Shown: piece after piece, positions 9,752-19,457 of the stretch | Position numbering within the stretch: position 1 is the first letter of the stretch | Layout: each line of letters starts with the position of its first letter | Assembly (NCBI GenBank): GCA_025526915.1 | Contig: JAHLKH010000324.1 | Coordinates: forward strand, 1-20,474 | DNA length: 20,474 nt | Direction: 5' to 3' | Origin: Entophlyctis helioformis | Taxonomy: Eukaryota; Chytridiomycota; Chytridiomycetes; Chytridiales; Chytriomycetaceae | Made by a program: the position numbers and the translations under genes | Notes under the pieces: model-generated | Database searches by the model: none | Seen by the model: the letters and a program-made list of their open reading frames with translations, nothing else | What the model was told of the DNA's origin: nothing

Positions 9752-11554
9752 TCAGGCCATGAGATCATCGTATAAGCCGTCAACAGCAGCATCCGTCACT
9801 GGCACAGCTTTGGGAGACGAAGCAGCCTTGGGATCGCTCAATGAACGCGTGGGCATGTCATCAGCAACAGGTGCCAGCGGCGATGCGAGTCTTGCTCTGA
9901 CTCTCGAGCCCGATCTGCCTCTCGACCTGCTTCTGGACCGGCTTCTGGATCTGTCTGCATGCCGCTTTGCTCCTGATGCTCTGCGCGATGTCTTGGCTGG
10001 TGGCGATCTGGTGCGCGACAAAGAGCGAGAACGAGAGCGAGAACGAGACACTGATCCACGAGATCGGGACGGAGAGACGGACGGAGACGATGATCGGTGA
10101 CGGTGACGGCGTGACGATCCCTGGCTACGTCTCGATCTGTCATGGTGGTGCCTTCGGGGGCTTGGACTGACTCTGCGATCGCGCGAGTGCGAGCGAGACC
10201 TTGAGCGAGAGCGCGAACGGCTGATACTACGGCCACGCGATGGACGGTAGGGCGACCGAGAGCGTTCATGGCGTCTACCAAACTCGTCCTTGCTGCTTCT
10301 GTCAAGAGCACGGTCGTCACGATTGCGATGACGGTCGCCAGAGCCTCGGGCACGGTCGCCGCGACTGCCAAGACGATCCCGTTCATCTAAAGCACGCCTG
10401 TGTCTGTCTCGGTCGCGATCGTCATGGCGGCGACTAGTGCTACTGCCTTTGTTTCCAGCATCTGCCTGGAGTAGTGCACGACGCTCGGGATGGTCCCGCG
10501 AGTCGATGCCACGGCCAGCATCGTCAACCTGGCGCGCATCCGACTGCGGTCTGTCCCACCGACCCGCGGTTGCCGCCATGTCGGCTGTCTCTGAGATCAC
10601 CCCGGTCACGATGGGCAGTGTGACCAGCAGCCGACACTTGCGGATTCTGCTGTTGCTGTTGGGCACGTTCAGTTTCCTCCTTTTCGCGCATCAGACGCAG
10701 TTCAGTTGCCAACTTCTCTTCCATTTGCTGCAAGGATGTAAATGCAGCCAGACCATGCGGACCAGAGATTAGCTGGACTGAAACGGACGCCGGCAAGCAA
10801 GCGAGACAGCAAGCAAGCATGGATCGCCCACTTGCCCTTTTCTCCTGGATCTCCTTCATCTTGGCATCCAAAAAGGATTGCGGAATGCCCGAAAAGTTGG
10901 ACTGCGCGCTCAGCAGCAGGTTCCACAGCTCCTCCATAAACTTTGGCGTGCCATGCTCCAAGAAGCCCGTCAGCTTGATCTGCATCTGTTTGGGATCTGA
11001 CTGCGAATGCATGTGAGTATGGTAGGTGGTTTGAGAGGACATCAGACGCAGACACAGACGCAACAGCAGACGCAGACACACCTCTTCCTCGAGCAGCGTA
11101 AAGACATACTCAATGACCACGTCGTCTTCGATGCCCAGGATCTCAACGACCTTGGAGGCAATCCACGAGCGGATGACGCCGAGCTTGACCTTTTTCATGT
11201 CGACCTGTGCACGTCCAAGGTGTGCGAAGGCGTGCGCCAAGGCGTGACGCATGAGCAAGCAGTCAGAACGTTGGACCATTGGACCAGTGGACCATAAGAC
11301 CATAGGACCAGTGGACCATAGGACTCGACAGCAGGTCGCAGGCAGGTCGCAGACAGGTCGCACCTTTTGCGAGAAGCACGCCGGAAAGGCAATGGTGCGC
11401 AGCAGCTTCTTCTGCTTGTCGCCGAAGCGGGTGTCCTGCTGAGCACTGGTGCCCTGTGGGTGGAGCCGCCAGCGTCGGTGCCACGGCCGTTGTCGTCAGC
11501 GTCTGCACACGCAGTCCCGCGGGGCCACTCGAGCGCACTCACTCTGAAAAACAT
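9752..11554 (-). CDS. SRRM1: SRRM1/SRm160-like splicing coactivator (PWI domain + RS domain)
   Basis: Nuclear protein that binds RNA through a PWI domain and links the spliceosome to exon-bound and 3'-end factors. Six exons: 11543-11554, 11364-11453, 11082-11204, 10836-11000, 10638-10727, 9752-10528, about 418 residues. Exon 1 is only 12 nt (MFFR) and joins GTSAQQDTRFGDKQKKLL, matching the start of animal SRRM1. The PWI domain follows: VIRSWIASKVVEILG, EDDVVIEYVF, KQMQIKLTGFLEHGTPKFM, ELWNLLLSAQ, GIPQSFLDAK. After a Glu/Gln linker, residues from about 160 on are RD/RS-rich with long SRSRSRSR runs, ending DGLYDDLMA. Intron 4 has a GC donor. The link between exon 5 and the RS frame needs a 109-nt intron (10529-10637, weak GTGTCG donor) or a one-base frameshift near 10565; I favour the intron because its phases agree. 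Confidence 0.9.
10728..10835 (-). other. GC-AG intron in the SRRM1-like gene
   Basis: The exon reads IQEKR up to AAAAGG and is followed by GCAAGT, the classic consensus of GC-type donors. The acceptor CTTGCAG joins in phase 0 to QMEEKLATEL. No GT donor nearby gives the correct phase. Confidence 0.8.
11271..11363. repeat. Short tandem repeats within SRRM1 intron 2
   Basis: Degenerate copies of a GGACCAGTGGACCATA-like unit (11273-11323) are followed by three copies of a CAGGTCGCAG-like decamer (11331-11363). They fill most of the 159-nt intron and abut its 5' splice site. Confidence 0.75.
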
Positions 11555-11574
11555 TGTGATCTTGCGCCAACCAC
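11555..11574. promoter_or_regulatory. 20-bp interval between divergent start codons (bidirectional promoter core)
   Basis: The SRRM1 ATG (minus strand, 11552-11554) and the aminopeptidase ATG (plus strand, 11575-11577) are separated by 20 bp. Any 5' leader longer than this must overlap the other gene antisense. No TATA box is visible within the interval. Confidence 0.6.
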
Positions 11575-13763
11575 ATGCTCCGCTTCTTCACCTCCAACGC
11601 TCAACTCGTCGCCCGCAGAATGCTCACCACCAAGGCCGTTGTCTTTGGCGTAAGCAGCGCTCTGCATGTGTGCACCACCACCACCGCCACTGCCACCACC
11701 TACTGACGCCGTGCCCTTGCCCCCATGCACCCATGCACCCATGCACCCATGCACCGGTGCGTCCGTCCGTCGGTTGCTTCCGCCGCCTCTGCCAGGCCCA
11801 CGAGGCTGCCTCGCCTGTCGTCGCTTCCAAGATCCTCAATGCCACGGCTGCCTCGCATGTCCAGGCCCAGCTCGCCGCCTCCAACTTCACCGGCAAGGCC
11901 AACGAAGTCAGACTGTACGTTGCCTGCTGCTCTCCATCTGTGCATCTGCCCGTCTGTCCGTCTGTCCCACTTTGCCTGCCTCTCCTGCCTTGCCTCGTCC
12001 ACTGCCGGCCCTTATCGGCCCTTGCGCCGTCGAAACTCACCAACGTCCTTGGCTTCCTCCGCTGTTCCGTGCTGTCTTGTGCTGTCCAGTCTGTACGGCG
12101 TTGCTGGCGTCGATGCCCCGATTGTCAGCATCGTTGGTCTTGGCAAGCCCGCCAAGGACGAGCACGCTGCCGCCGAGACTGCCCGCCTTGCGGTACGTAT
12201 GCCCCACACACACTCGCTCTTGCTGTCATCGCCGTGCACCGTCATGTGCTGTTGTCACGCGATGGCTCGGCTGGTGCACTCAATGGCAGAGGCGCATCGG
12301 CTCGGAGATATTTGCGCCTTGAATGCTGCCTTGAACGGCCTGGCAAGCATGGATGGGCGGCGTTTCTAATCCCTCCCGCCCTCTCCTTCTGTACACTGCC
12401 GCATGTCCTGCCGCATGTCCTGCCACGCCACACAGGCCTCCAAGGCTATTGCTGCCATCCAGGCCCTGAACAAGAAGCAGGACATCCACGTCAAGTTTGA
12501 CAACCTCGGCCACGGCTCGGCCACCTCCGAGGGTGCCAACCTGTCCACGTACTCGTACGATCTCCTCAAGGCCGAGGACAAGCGTGCCTCGCCCGTCACG
12601 GTCTCGCCCATTGACGGTGCCTTTGCCGCCAACGAGTGGGAGACTGGTGCTATTCTTGCCCAGTGTGAGTCGGCTGTGCGCTGGCCTTGGTTCGTTCTGT
12701 TGATCCACTGGCCATCTCGCTTACGAGCCACACTCCGTGACCCTCTATGACCCTCTCTGGCAATCTGTGCTGCGTGCGGACAAACAGCCCAGAACCACGC
12801 CCGCAGACTCATGGAGACGCCCGCCAACCTCATGACGCCCACGATCTTTGCCCAGAACGCCGTCGAGATGTTTGCTGGCATCCCCAACGTGCAGGTGTTT
12901 GTGCGCGACCGTGCCTGGATCGAGGAGCACAAGATGGGCTCGTTCCTGAGCGTTGCCCGCGGCTCCGACGAGCCCCCCGTCCTTGTCGAGGTGCACTACA
13001 CGGCCGGCGCTGCCGATGCCAAGCCCCTCGCGTTTGTCGGCAAGGGCGTCACCTTTGACACGGGCGGTATCTCGATCAAGCCTGCCGCCGACATGGCCAT
13101 GATGAAGGGCGACATGGGCGGTGCCGCCACGGCGCTCTCGTCCACCTGGGGCATTGCCAAGCTCGGCGTCCCCATCAACCTCCGCACGGTCATTCCGCTC
13201 ACGGAGAACATGCCCAACGGCCGCGCCACCAAGCCCGGCGATGTCGTCACGGCCATGAACGGCCTCACGATCGAGGTCGACAACACGGACGCCGAGGGCC
13301 GTCTCATTCTCGCCGACGCCATCTACTACGCGGCCACCACGTACAAGCCGCACACGCTCCTTGACTTTGCGACGCTCACGGGTGCCATGGTCATTGCCCT
13401 CGGCTACCCGTTCGCGGGTGTCTTTTCGACGTCGGACAAGCTCTGGCAGGGTCTCGAGGCCGCCGGCCAGGTGGCGGGCGACCCTTCTGGCGCATGCCGC
13501 TCTCGGACAAGTACCGCGAGCAGGTGTCGAGCCACGTGGCGGATCTCAAGAACGTGGGCGGCCGCGAGGGCGGCTCGTGCACGGCGGCCATCTTCCTCAA
13601 GGAGTTTATCCCCACGGTCGGCGAGGACAAGACGCCTGCGCTCGACTATGCGCACGTTGACATTGCCGGTGTCATGCACACGCGCGCGCAGGCTGGCTAC
13701 GTCTGCAAGGGCATGACGGGCCGCCCCACCCGCTCGCTCATTGCCTACGCCAAGAGCCTGTAA
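11575..13763 (+). CDS. M17 leucyl aminopeptidase (one base missing in the last exon)
   Basis: Di-metal exopeptidase releasing N-terminal residues from peptides, about 500 residues as is usual for the family. Exons: 11575-11649, 11796-11914, 12090-12192, 12436-12664, 12788-13763. The N-terminal domain reads VAGVDAPIVSIVGLGK. The catalytic domain has FVGKGVTFDTGGISIKP (metal-binding Lys and Asp), MMKGDMGGA, and the signature NTDAEGRL with its active-site Arg and metal-binding Asp/Glu. The first 15 residues (MLRFFTSNAQLVARR) look like a mitochondrial presequence and are followed by a second Met, so two isoforms are possible. Near 13482-13484 the frame breaks: GDPSGACR as read, but WRMPLSDKYREQV in the next frame, which is the family sequence, so a run of C is one base short. 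The reading then continues without problem to TAA at 13761. Confidence 0.96.
11723..11754. repeat. Four perfect copies of CCATGCAC
   Basis: An 8-bp unit repeated four times in a row inside intron 1 of the aminopeptidase gene. A CAC/CCA-rich tract (11668-11700) precedes it in the same intron. Confidence 0.85.
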
Positions 13764-13995
13764 AACTGGACGCTTCTATTTTCAACCATCAATGAATCAC
13801 CCATGTCTTGCATCCAAGTACGGTGCGGTGCCGTTGGGCAGCTGCAGCAACGGATGGTTATGGCAAAGATGTGAGAGGGTGCAAAAGAATGTATATCAGA
13901 TTATAGAAAGGTAACAGAACGAGTGTAAAGGGGGTTGAAAGGTTTGTGAAACAGGAGGTATGTGATGTGCGTGCGTGCAGGCGGTAACCGGTCGG

Positions 13996-15886
13996 TCACC
14001 GCTTGGATGGGATCCGGCGCGGACAGAAGCGGTTGACGATGGGAAACGGCACAATGTGGTGCTGCATGGTCTGCTTGGAGTGGATCTGCTGGATCTTGGT
14101 GTAGAGGAAGGCGTTGTTGCTGTTGCTGTTGCTTTTGGTCTTTGGCTGAGCAGTGGCTCGCGAGGCAGCGTGGCCAGGCTGCTTGGGAGCAAGCGACTGC
14201 TGGTTGCTGTTGGTGTCGCTGGTGGCCGAGGCCGGCACGGTGGACGACGGCTGGAAGGCAGAGGCAGACGCGACCACGAGCGGCACGTGCTCCTTGGCAG
14301 ATGACGGTGGCTGCGATTGCGACTTTAGGTTGGCAGATGACGCCACGGAGCGGTCCGATGATGACGCCGACGAGGACGAGGCGGAGGCAGCCGAGCGGGG
14401 GCGGAACAGACGGATGGCCGATAGCACGGCGTCCTTCTTGGCACGCAGACGCTGCAGCCGGTCCTGAGCGGCCGTCAGCGCATCTGGCGCGATGGCGTTT
14501 GTGACGGACGAGACGGACGGGGCGTGCGACTTGTGGGCAAGACGCAGACGAGCCTCGTCGACGGCGATACGCTGCGACAGCGCAAGCGACAGTTCGTGGC
14601 GGCGCGAGCTGAGCAAGAGCGTCGCTGTCGATCGCGAGCGAGGGGAGCGGCGTCAGCACAAAGATAAGAGCGGCACGGGTGTAGGTCATGGGGCCGGTCA
14701 TGGGGCTGGCCATGGAGCCAAGCAGCAGAGCGGCGGCAGCAGCCACGAGCAAACTGGCTTGAATGCAGGCAAGCGAGCGGCAGGCCAGGGCACTCACCAC
14801 GAGTCAGCGTCATGGCGCTCTGGGCGGGGGGCAGCAGCGAGCCGCGGTGGCAGCAGGCAGCGCACACATGCGGCTGCAGGACGTAGCGCGGGGCCGAGGG
14901 TTTGTGCGCGGGCGTGGGCGTGGGCAGCGAGCGACGGAGGATTCCGCTGGCAGCAGCACCGCGGGCTGTGCACCATTTGGCAGCCTCATTGGCAAACATG
15001 CCGCAGGACGGCTCGGCGGGAGACGACGGGGGAGACAGGCTCGAGTCGTCGCGGAGCATGGCGTTGGTGAGCGACTCGATGCGGCTGGACGACTGCGACT
15101 GCGACTGGGGGAGGCTGCACGTCTGGCTGCAGGCCGGCAGGGGAGCAGCAGCCGGCGCAGTGGGCCGCACGCAGGCGGAAGCATCCGGCAACATCAGCCG
15201 CGCGGGAGTGCAGCCGATGGGCGTGTGGATCGAGGTCGGGGTCGGGGTCGAGGTTGCCGTGGCTGTAGCGGACGGGCGCGGGCCCATGAGCGACGATGGG
15301 TGCGAGTGGGGGTTGCCTGCCCCAGGATAAGAGCTGGGGCGGGACGACGACGACGAGGGCGACGACGTCGACGACAGCACCTGGTGGTGGTTGTGCTGCT
15401 GCTGCTGGTTGTGCTGCTGATGCTGGTGGTATTGCCGCTGGTTGTGCCGCTGGTGGAATGTGCCAAGGCCGTTGGCTGCATGGCCAGCGGCAGACAGGCC
15501 GATAGAGTGGCCGATAGAGAGGCCGGCAGAGTGGCCAGCGATGCAGCCAGCGGCCCTATCGTCGTCGCCGTCGCTGTCGCCGTCCATCGGAGCGTGCGGT
15601 AGCCGCACGAGCACGTCCAGCACGTCCAGCGCCTCGCACAGAGAGAGCATCGCCTTGCGTTTGGGGGTGCAACCTGTGGGGAAGGCGGGAGTGCCGTTTG
15701 TTGCTCGCAGATGGATGCGTCACCGGCAGCCGCGTGCTTGGACCGCGTGGTGCGGCCGCGTGCTCGGACCGCGCGGCCAAGGGTCGAAAGCACACGCCGA
15801 AAATTCGTGGCGAGAATTTGCTGGCCAAAGCAACGCCGACTTGGTTGTTCCTGACAGTCCTCGACCGTCCTTGACGTCCTCGACAT
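13996..15886 (-). CDS. Unrecognised Ser/His/Gln-rich protein with a C-terminal coiled coil
   Basis: I do not recognise this family. Three exons fit with all phases correct and no indel: 15724-15886, 14798-15673, 13996-14624; introns are 50 and 173 nt; about 555 residues. The N-terminus is basic (MSRTSRTVED, then VRARGRTTRSK) and leads to KRKAMLSLCEALDVLDVLVRL, a likely amphipathic helix and the best candidate for a conserved core. The middle is low complexity (His/Gln runs, Ser/Pro/Thr). Exon 3 begins with a helical, probably coiled-coil stretch (SSRRHELSLALSQRIAVDEA and AAQDRLQRLRAKKDAVLSAI), then Ser/Ala/Asn-rich sequence ending PRRIPSKR. Composition suggests a nuclear regulatory protein, which is only an inference. 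Its ATG lies 39 nt after the velvet stop on the same strand. Confidence 0.6.
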
Positions 15887-15925
15887 CCTCAAGGATCAAG
15901 CACGGATCTTTCATTGATTCATTCA

Positions 15926-18561
15926 TTACAACGTCTTGCGTGGAGGTGTCTTGGAGCGCACAGAGATGCGCACGCCTTGCCTGAAAAAGTGCTGCATCAG
16001 CGGTGGCGACTCTGGCAGGGCAGCATGGGTCAGAGGAGCGCACACACACACACACACACACACACAGATCAAACTCACTCTGCATGCCTGGAAAGTCCCT
16101 TTGGTTATACGACCGGAACGACTGGGAATGTGTCATGGCTATGTACGGTTGTGGTGACGGCTGTGGCACCATGCAGCTGCCAGCCAAAAGGACACGATCA
16201 ATCTGCGTCAGCCATAAACGCCATCGCGGTATCGCTTGCATGCCTGCACGCGCGCACACACGCTCGAATACACGCACGCCTGACTCACCTGGCCAAGTCA
16301 AAGGCGACAAACTGGAGCCGGAACATGCCCTCGATCCGCAGACAGATCTCGGGGAACAGGAAAAACGCTCCATACCGCCCTGCATGTCCGTGAGCCGCTC
16401 GCACGACGCAATCGTCGAGCCAAACAGGGTACGCAGACACTGGCTTGGCCCCGGATACACCTGCTCGGCAACCGTCGCTAGTGGCGCCAGCTGGCGAAGC
16501 CCAGCAGCGACAAGGCTGCTGCTTCCACCGTCCGCACCTCCGCCATTGTGGCCCGACTCGTCGGTCTTCATGGTTGGTATGCTGCCATGCAGATGGCTTG
16601 CTGCCGATCGCGAGGCTGGCGATGCCGACGTGGGCAGGGGAGGCTTGGCCAAATGAGCTTGGCTGCCCAGACGGCGTGTATCTCGGTCACGGCCAGATCC
16701 GGCCGTCTCTCGATCTCGCTCGTGCCCAGTATGCTGCTGGCTACGTGAATCCGGCAGGGTAAAGCCTGCGTTGGTTGGCAACGACGAGCCAGGCAGCACA
16801 GCGGGCTGCAGCGCGGACGAGCTGCTGGTTCCAGAGCGAGAGGTCGGATATGGTGGACGCTGCTGGTGGGAGTCGTAAGTGGAATGATTATGATGCGCTG
16901 CAGACGTTGGTGGTTGCGGCTGTTGATGTGTACATGGATCTTGGTGACGCTGTGGCGGCGGTTGATACTGACGAGCCAGCTGGTCTGTATGCAGCTGCGG
17001 TGAGCTGGTTGAGGCATTATGGATATGGTATGGGTGGTACTGGTACTGGTGCTGGTGCTGGTGCTGGTGTTGTGCCTTGTCTGGATGTCGATGATGTTGC
17101 TCTTGCCGGTGCTGTTGGTGTCGATGTTGGAAGAGTCTGTCCAATGTGGTCGAGACGAGTCTGCAAGCAGGTGCCCAGGCAAGGCAGTCGACGAGGGCGG
17201 TGTTGCAGTTGATGGCGACGATGACGATGTTTCTGGTCCATAAGAAGGAAGAGCAGATCCTCGTCCAGAGTCGTAAGAGCCCATCTCGTGCTTGATGTGG
17301 CCCGGCACAGCGGAAGCTGCAGTATCCATGGCCCTGGCATCCCCAGCAGATACTGGCACAGCAAAGGCTTCATGCGAAGAAAAGAAAGACTCTGCTGCCG
17401 GCTGCACGTCGTGTCCAGTTCCAGACTCTTCATCAAAACGCTGTCGATCGGGCGATGGCACATGTCGGCCTGGTGCCCACGATGCGAACTGCGAGGCTGT
17501 TGAGCCTGAGCTTGTCGACGATCTTGCTGTAGTAGGCAATGGCCCAAAGGCTGGCGGCGGGACGCCTTGTGGGCTGACGACCAGTGAGCAGTCTTGCAAG
17601 CTGTCGGCCTTGACAAGCGTCGCGAGCAAAGCGATGCGAGACACGTCGCCCAGCTGGTCGTACCTGATGCAAAAGGCGTCAGTTGCACAGTCAGCGCGGT
17701 GGCCATGGACAGATCGTCGCCACATCACCGCCAAATCTTCGCCAGATGGGCACCATCACCAGATTGAGTGACGGTATTGAGATGAAGGAGATGAAGGAGA
17801 AGAGGAGAGGGGAGGGAGAGGGGAAGAAGGGAAGGCAGGATGCCGGCCCGAGCACTTCAGGCGGTGAAAAGCGAGCCGGCCACCTTGATGCCGCTGGGCA
17901 GTGTTGCGATGCGTTGGATTGAGGTGGACTGGATTACCGGCAGGCCAGCAATGCACACCATCCATCACCACGCCAAGTTACCCAGGCTGGCGGGCAGCAA
18001 AACAAGGCGGACGGAACTCTTGGGCAAATAACACGCATGCACCAGAATGGCGCAAGAGGAGACCGCTTACTCAAAGACAAGCACTTCCTGGCCGTCGGCG
18101 CCGAGCACACGGCGGCCAAGCTGCAGGATGACGCACGGGTCGACCGGCCTGCGGTTGAGGCGGCTGCCGAACCCGCACGAGCGTGCGCGGGTGGGCTGCT
18201 GGATGACCACGAGCTCGTAGGTCTGGCCGCTTGGGCTGTGACTCATGGACGCAGGTGATGCAGCAGCGGTCAGAGGCGGCAAAGCGTTGTGGTTGCTGTT
18301 GGAGAAAGTGCTGTATGTGCCGGCGTTGCCACTTGAACGATTGCTGCTGCTGCTGCTGCTGTGACCACCGGCTGCGCTTGAACGGGACAGGCTCGGGGCA
18401 GCGCCGGAAGCAGCGTCGGCAGGCTGCGGTTGGGCAGCGTCGGCAGCAGCAGCTGCAGCCTCTGCAGCCTCTGCAGTGGCGGCAGTGGCAGCATGAGCTT
18501 GACCAGAGGGCCACGACACAGGAACGGTCGCACTGCCGCTCGCGCTGCCTTGAAGTGACAC
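15926..18561 (-). CDS. Velvet-domain regulator (VelB-like), domain split by a large insertion
   Basis: Fungal transcription regulator of development and secondary metabolism with an NF-kB-like velvet fold. Exons: 18071-18561 (5' limit uncertain; first in-frame ATG at 18246), 16289-17663, 16079-16176, 15926-16011. Domain first half: YELVVIQQPTRARSCGFG, RRPVDPCVILQL, then across a 407-nt intron YDQLGDVSRIALLATLVKAD and CSLVVSP. Second half: CLRTLFGSTIASCERLTDMQ, YGAFFLFPEICLRIEGMFRL, FRSYNQRDFPGMQ, PPLMQHFFRQGVRISVRSK, stop. Between the halves lie about 380 low-complexity residues; VelB proteins have a shorter insertion at the same place. The big exon needs two missing bases, one near 16374 and one between about 16600 and 17150; with both restored its length fits the splice phases. 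Upstream of 18246 the frame is Ser/Ala-rich and probably joins upstream exon(s). Confidence 0.88.
16041..16066. repeat. (CA)13 microsatellite inside a velvet-gene intron
   Basis: Thirteen perfect CA units (TG on the sense strand of the gene) occupy 26 of the 67 nt of the last intron (16012-16078). Confidence 0.95.
17036..17065. repeat. Hexamer repeat GGT(A/G)CT x5 in the velvet insertion
   Basis: Five tandem hexamers. In the frame that leads into the second half of the velvet domain they encode alternating Gln and His/Tyr within a His/Gln-rich tract. Confidence 0.8.
17793..17835. repeat. 43-nt purine-only tract (pyrimidine tract of the velvet intron)
   Basis: The plus strand is purely A/G; in the sense of the velvet gene it is a long polypyrimidine run about 130 nt before the 3' splice site of the 407-nt intron. 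It could aid splicing or form unusual DNA structure; neither is shown. Confidence 0.6.
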
Positions 18562-19457
18562 ACGGGGCTGATGCCGTTGCCACTAGGACCGGCGCTGCGG
18601 TGCTCGTTGGAGCGGGACTCGGGCGGGGCATACCCAACAAGGTCGCTGCCGGCACGCCAGACGGATTTCGGAATAGGCGCAGGTGCGGAAGCCGACACAG
18701 GCGCAGAGGCAGGGAGCAGCGGCGTGAGGGATTTGCAAGAGAAGGGCGGCGTGGAGGGCGAGGAGCATGGCCGCCAGCAGGTGGGCCGCAGAGTACCAGC
18801 GGACGCCATGTGAAGCACAGCAGTTGGCACGGGCACGGGCGAGGGCGAGGGCGAGGGCCGAGAGTCCACCGCGCACAATGGGAGGATGGGTGATGTCGGG
18901 CAGCGACGAGTGCAACCCAAACCAGGAACGGTAGCAGAGTCCAGCGAGACGACGGGTAGCGATTGTCGGGAGGGAGAGGAGCAGGATTCGGGGCAGCGTG
19001 AGGTTGGGACAGCGGGGCCAGATTGGGCAGCGGGAGGTTGGGGTAGATGGGCCATACAGCAGGCAGCAGACGGGTGATGAGCGGGATGCGGGGCGTGAAG
19101 AGCCGGTCGGTGGCAGCAGCAAGCATGCCGCGCATTTCAACCATGCAGCACGCACAACACCAAGCAGCCGAGGTCAGGCCAACGAGACCAACGAGACCAA
19201 CGAGACCAGACCGTGCCGAACACAAGAGCGCCATTGTGGGCCGAATTCCAGCGGCGCGAAGCCAGACGGGCGTCATTTCAGCACAGCGCCAGCAGTTGAT
19301 GCGTCGAAAATGGGACGCGACGCAGACATGGCCACACACCGAGCCAGCAGCAGACAAATAGGACGGTCAGTGATGGGCACCTTGGCAGGCCCACAAAAAA
19401 GCAGCCGCTGCTGGAAATATTCTGCTTCCTGCGGCTCTGTGAAGCCTACGGGCGTAC
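18562..19457 (-). other. Unresolved region upstream of the velvet domain exon
   Basis: On the minus strand, one frame between about 18590 and 18900 is Ser/Pro/Ala-rich and free of stops (for example SRPSPSPSPVPVP and ASAPVSASAPAPIPKS). It could be a further coding exon of the velvet gene: an intron from a GTATGC donor near 18635 to an acceptor near 18550 would keep the frame. Composition alone cannot prove coding. Three perfect CCAACGAGA units lie at 19179-19205. Confidence 0.3.

Noticed and set aside
9752..10400. Long plus-strand and alternative minus-strand open frames across the RS region
   Set aside because: These are shadows of the repetitive SR/RD codons; only the minus frame ending DGLYDDLMA carries long SR runs and follows the PWI domain.
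16079..16176. Alternative frame (AVTTTVHSHDTFPVV) in the velvet exon, which would need an indel
   Set aside because: The in-phase frame aligns without gaps to the family pattern around FRSYNQRDFPGM and needs no correction.
17880..17990. Minus-strand peptide-like stretch (SIQRIATLPSGIKVAGSLF) inside the 407-nt velvet intron, considered as an extra exon
   Set aside because: Joining exons 18071 and 17663 directly gives a continuous velvet domain in phase, and the candidate 45-nt exon read in the required phase gives no velvet-like sequence.
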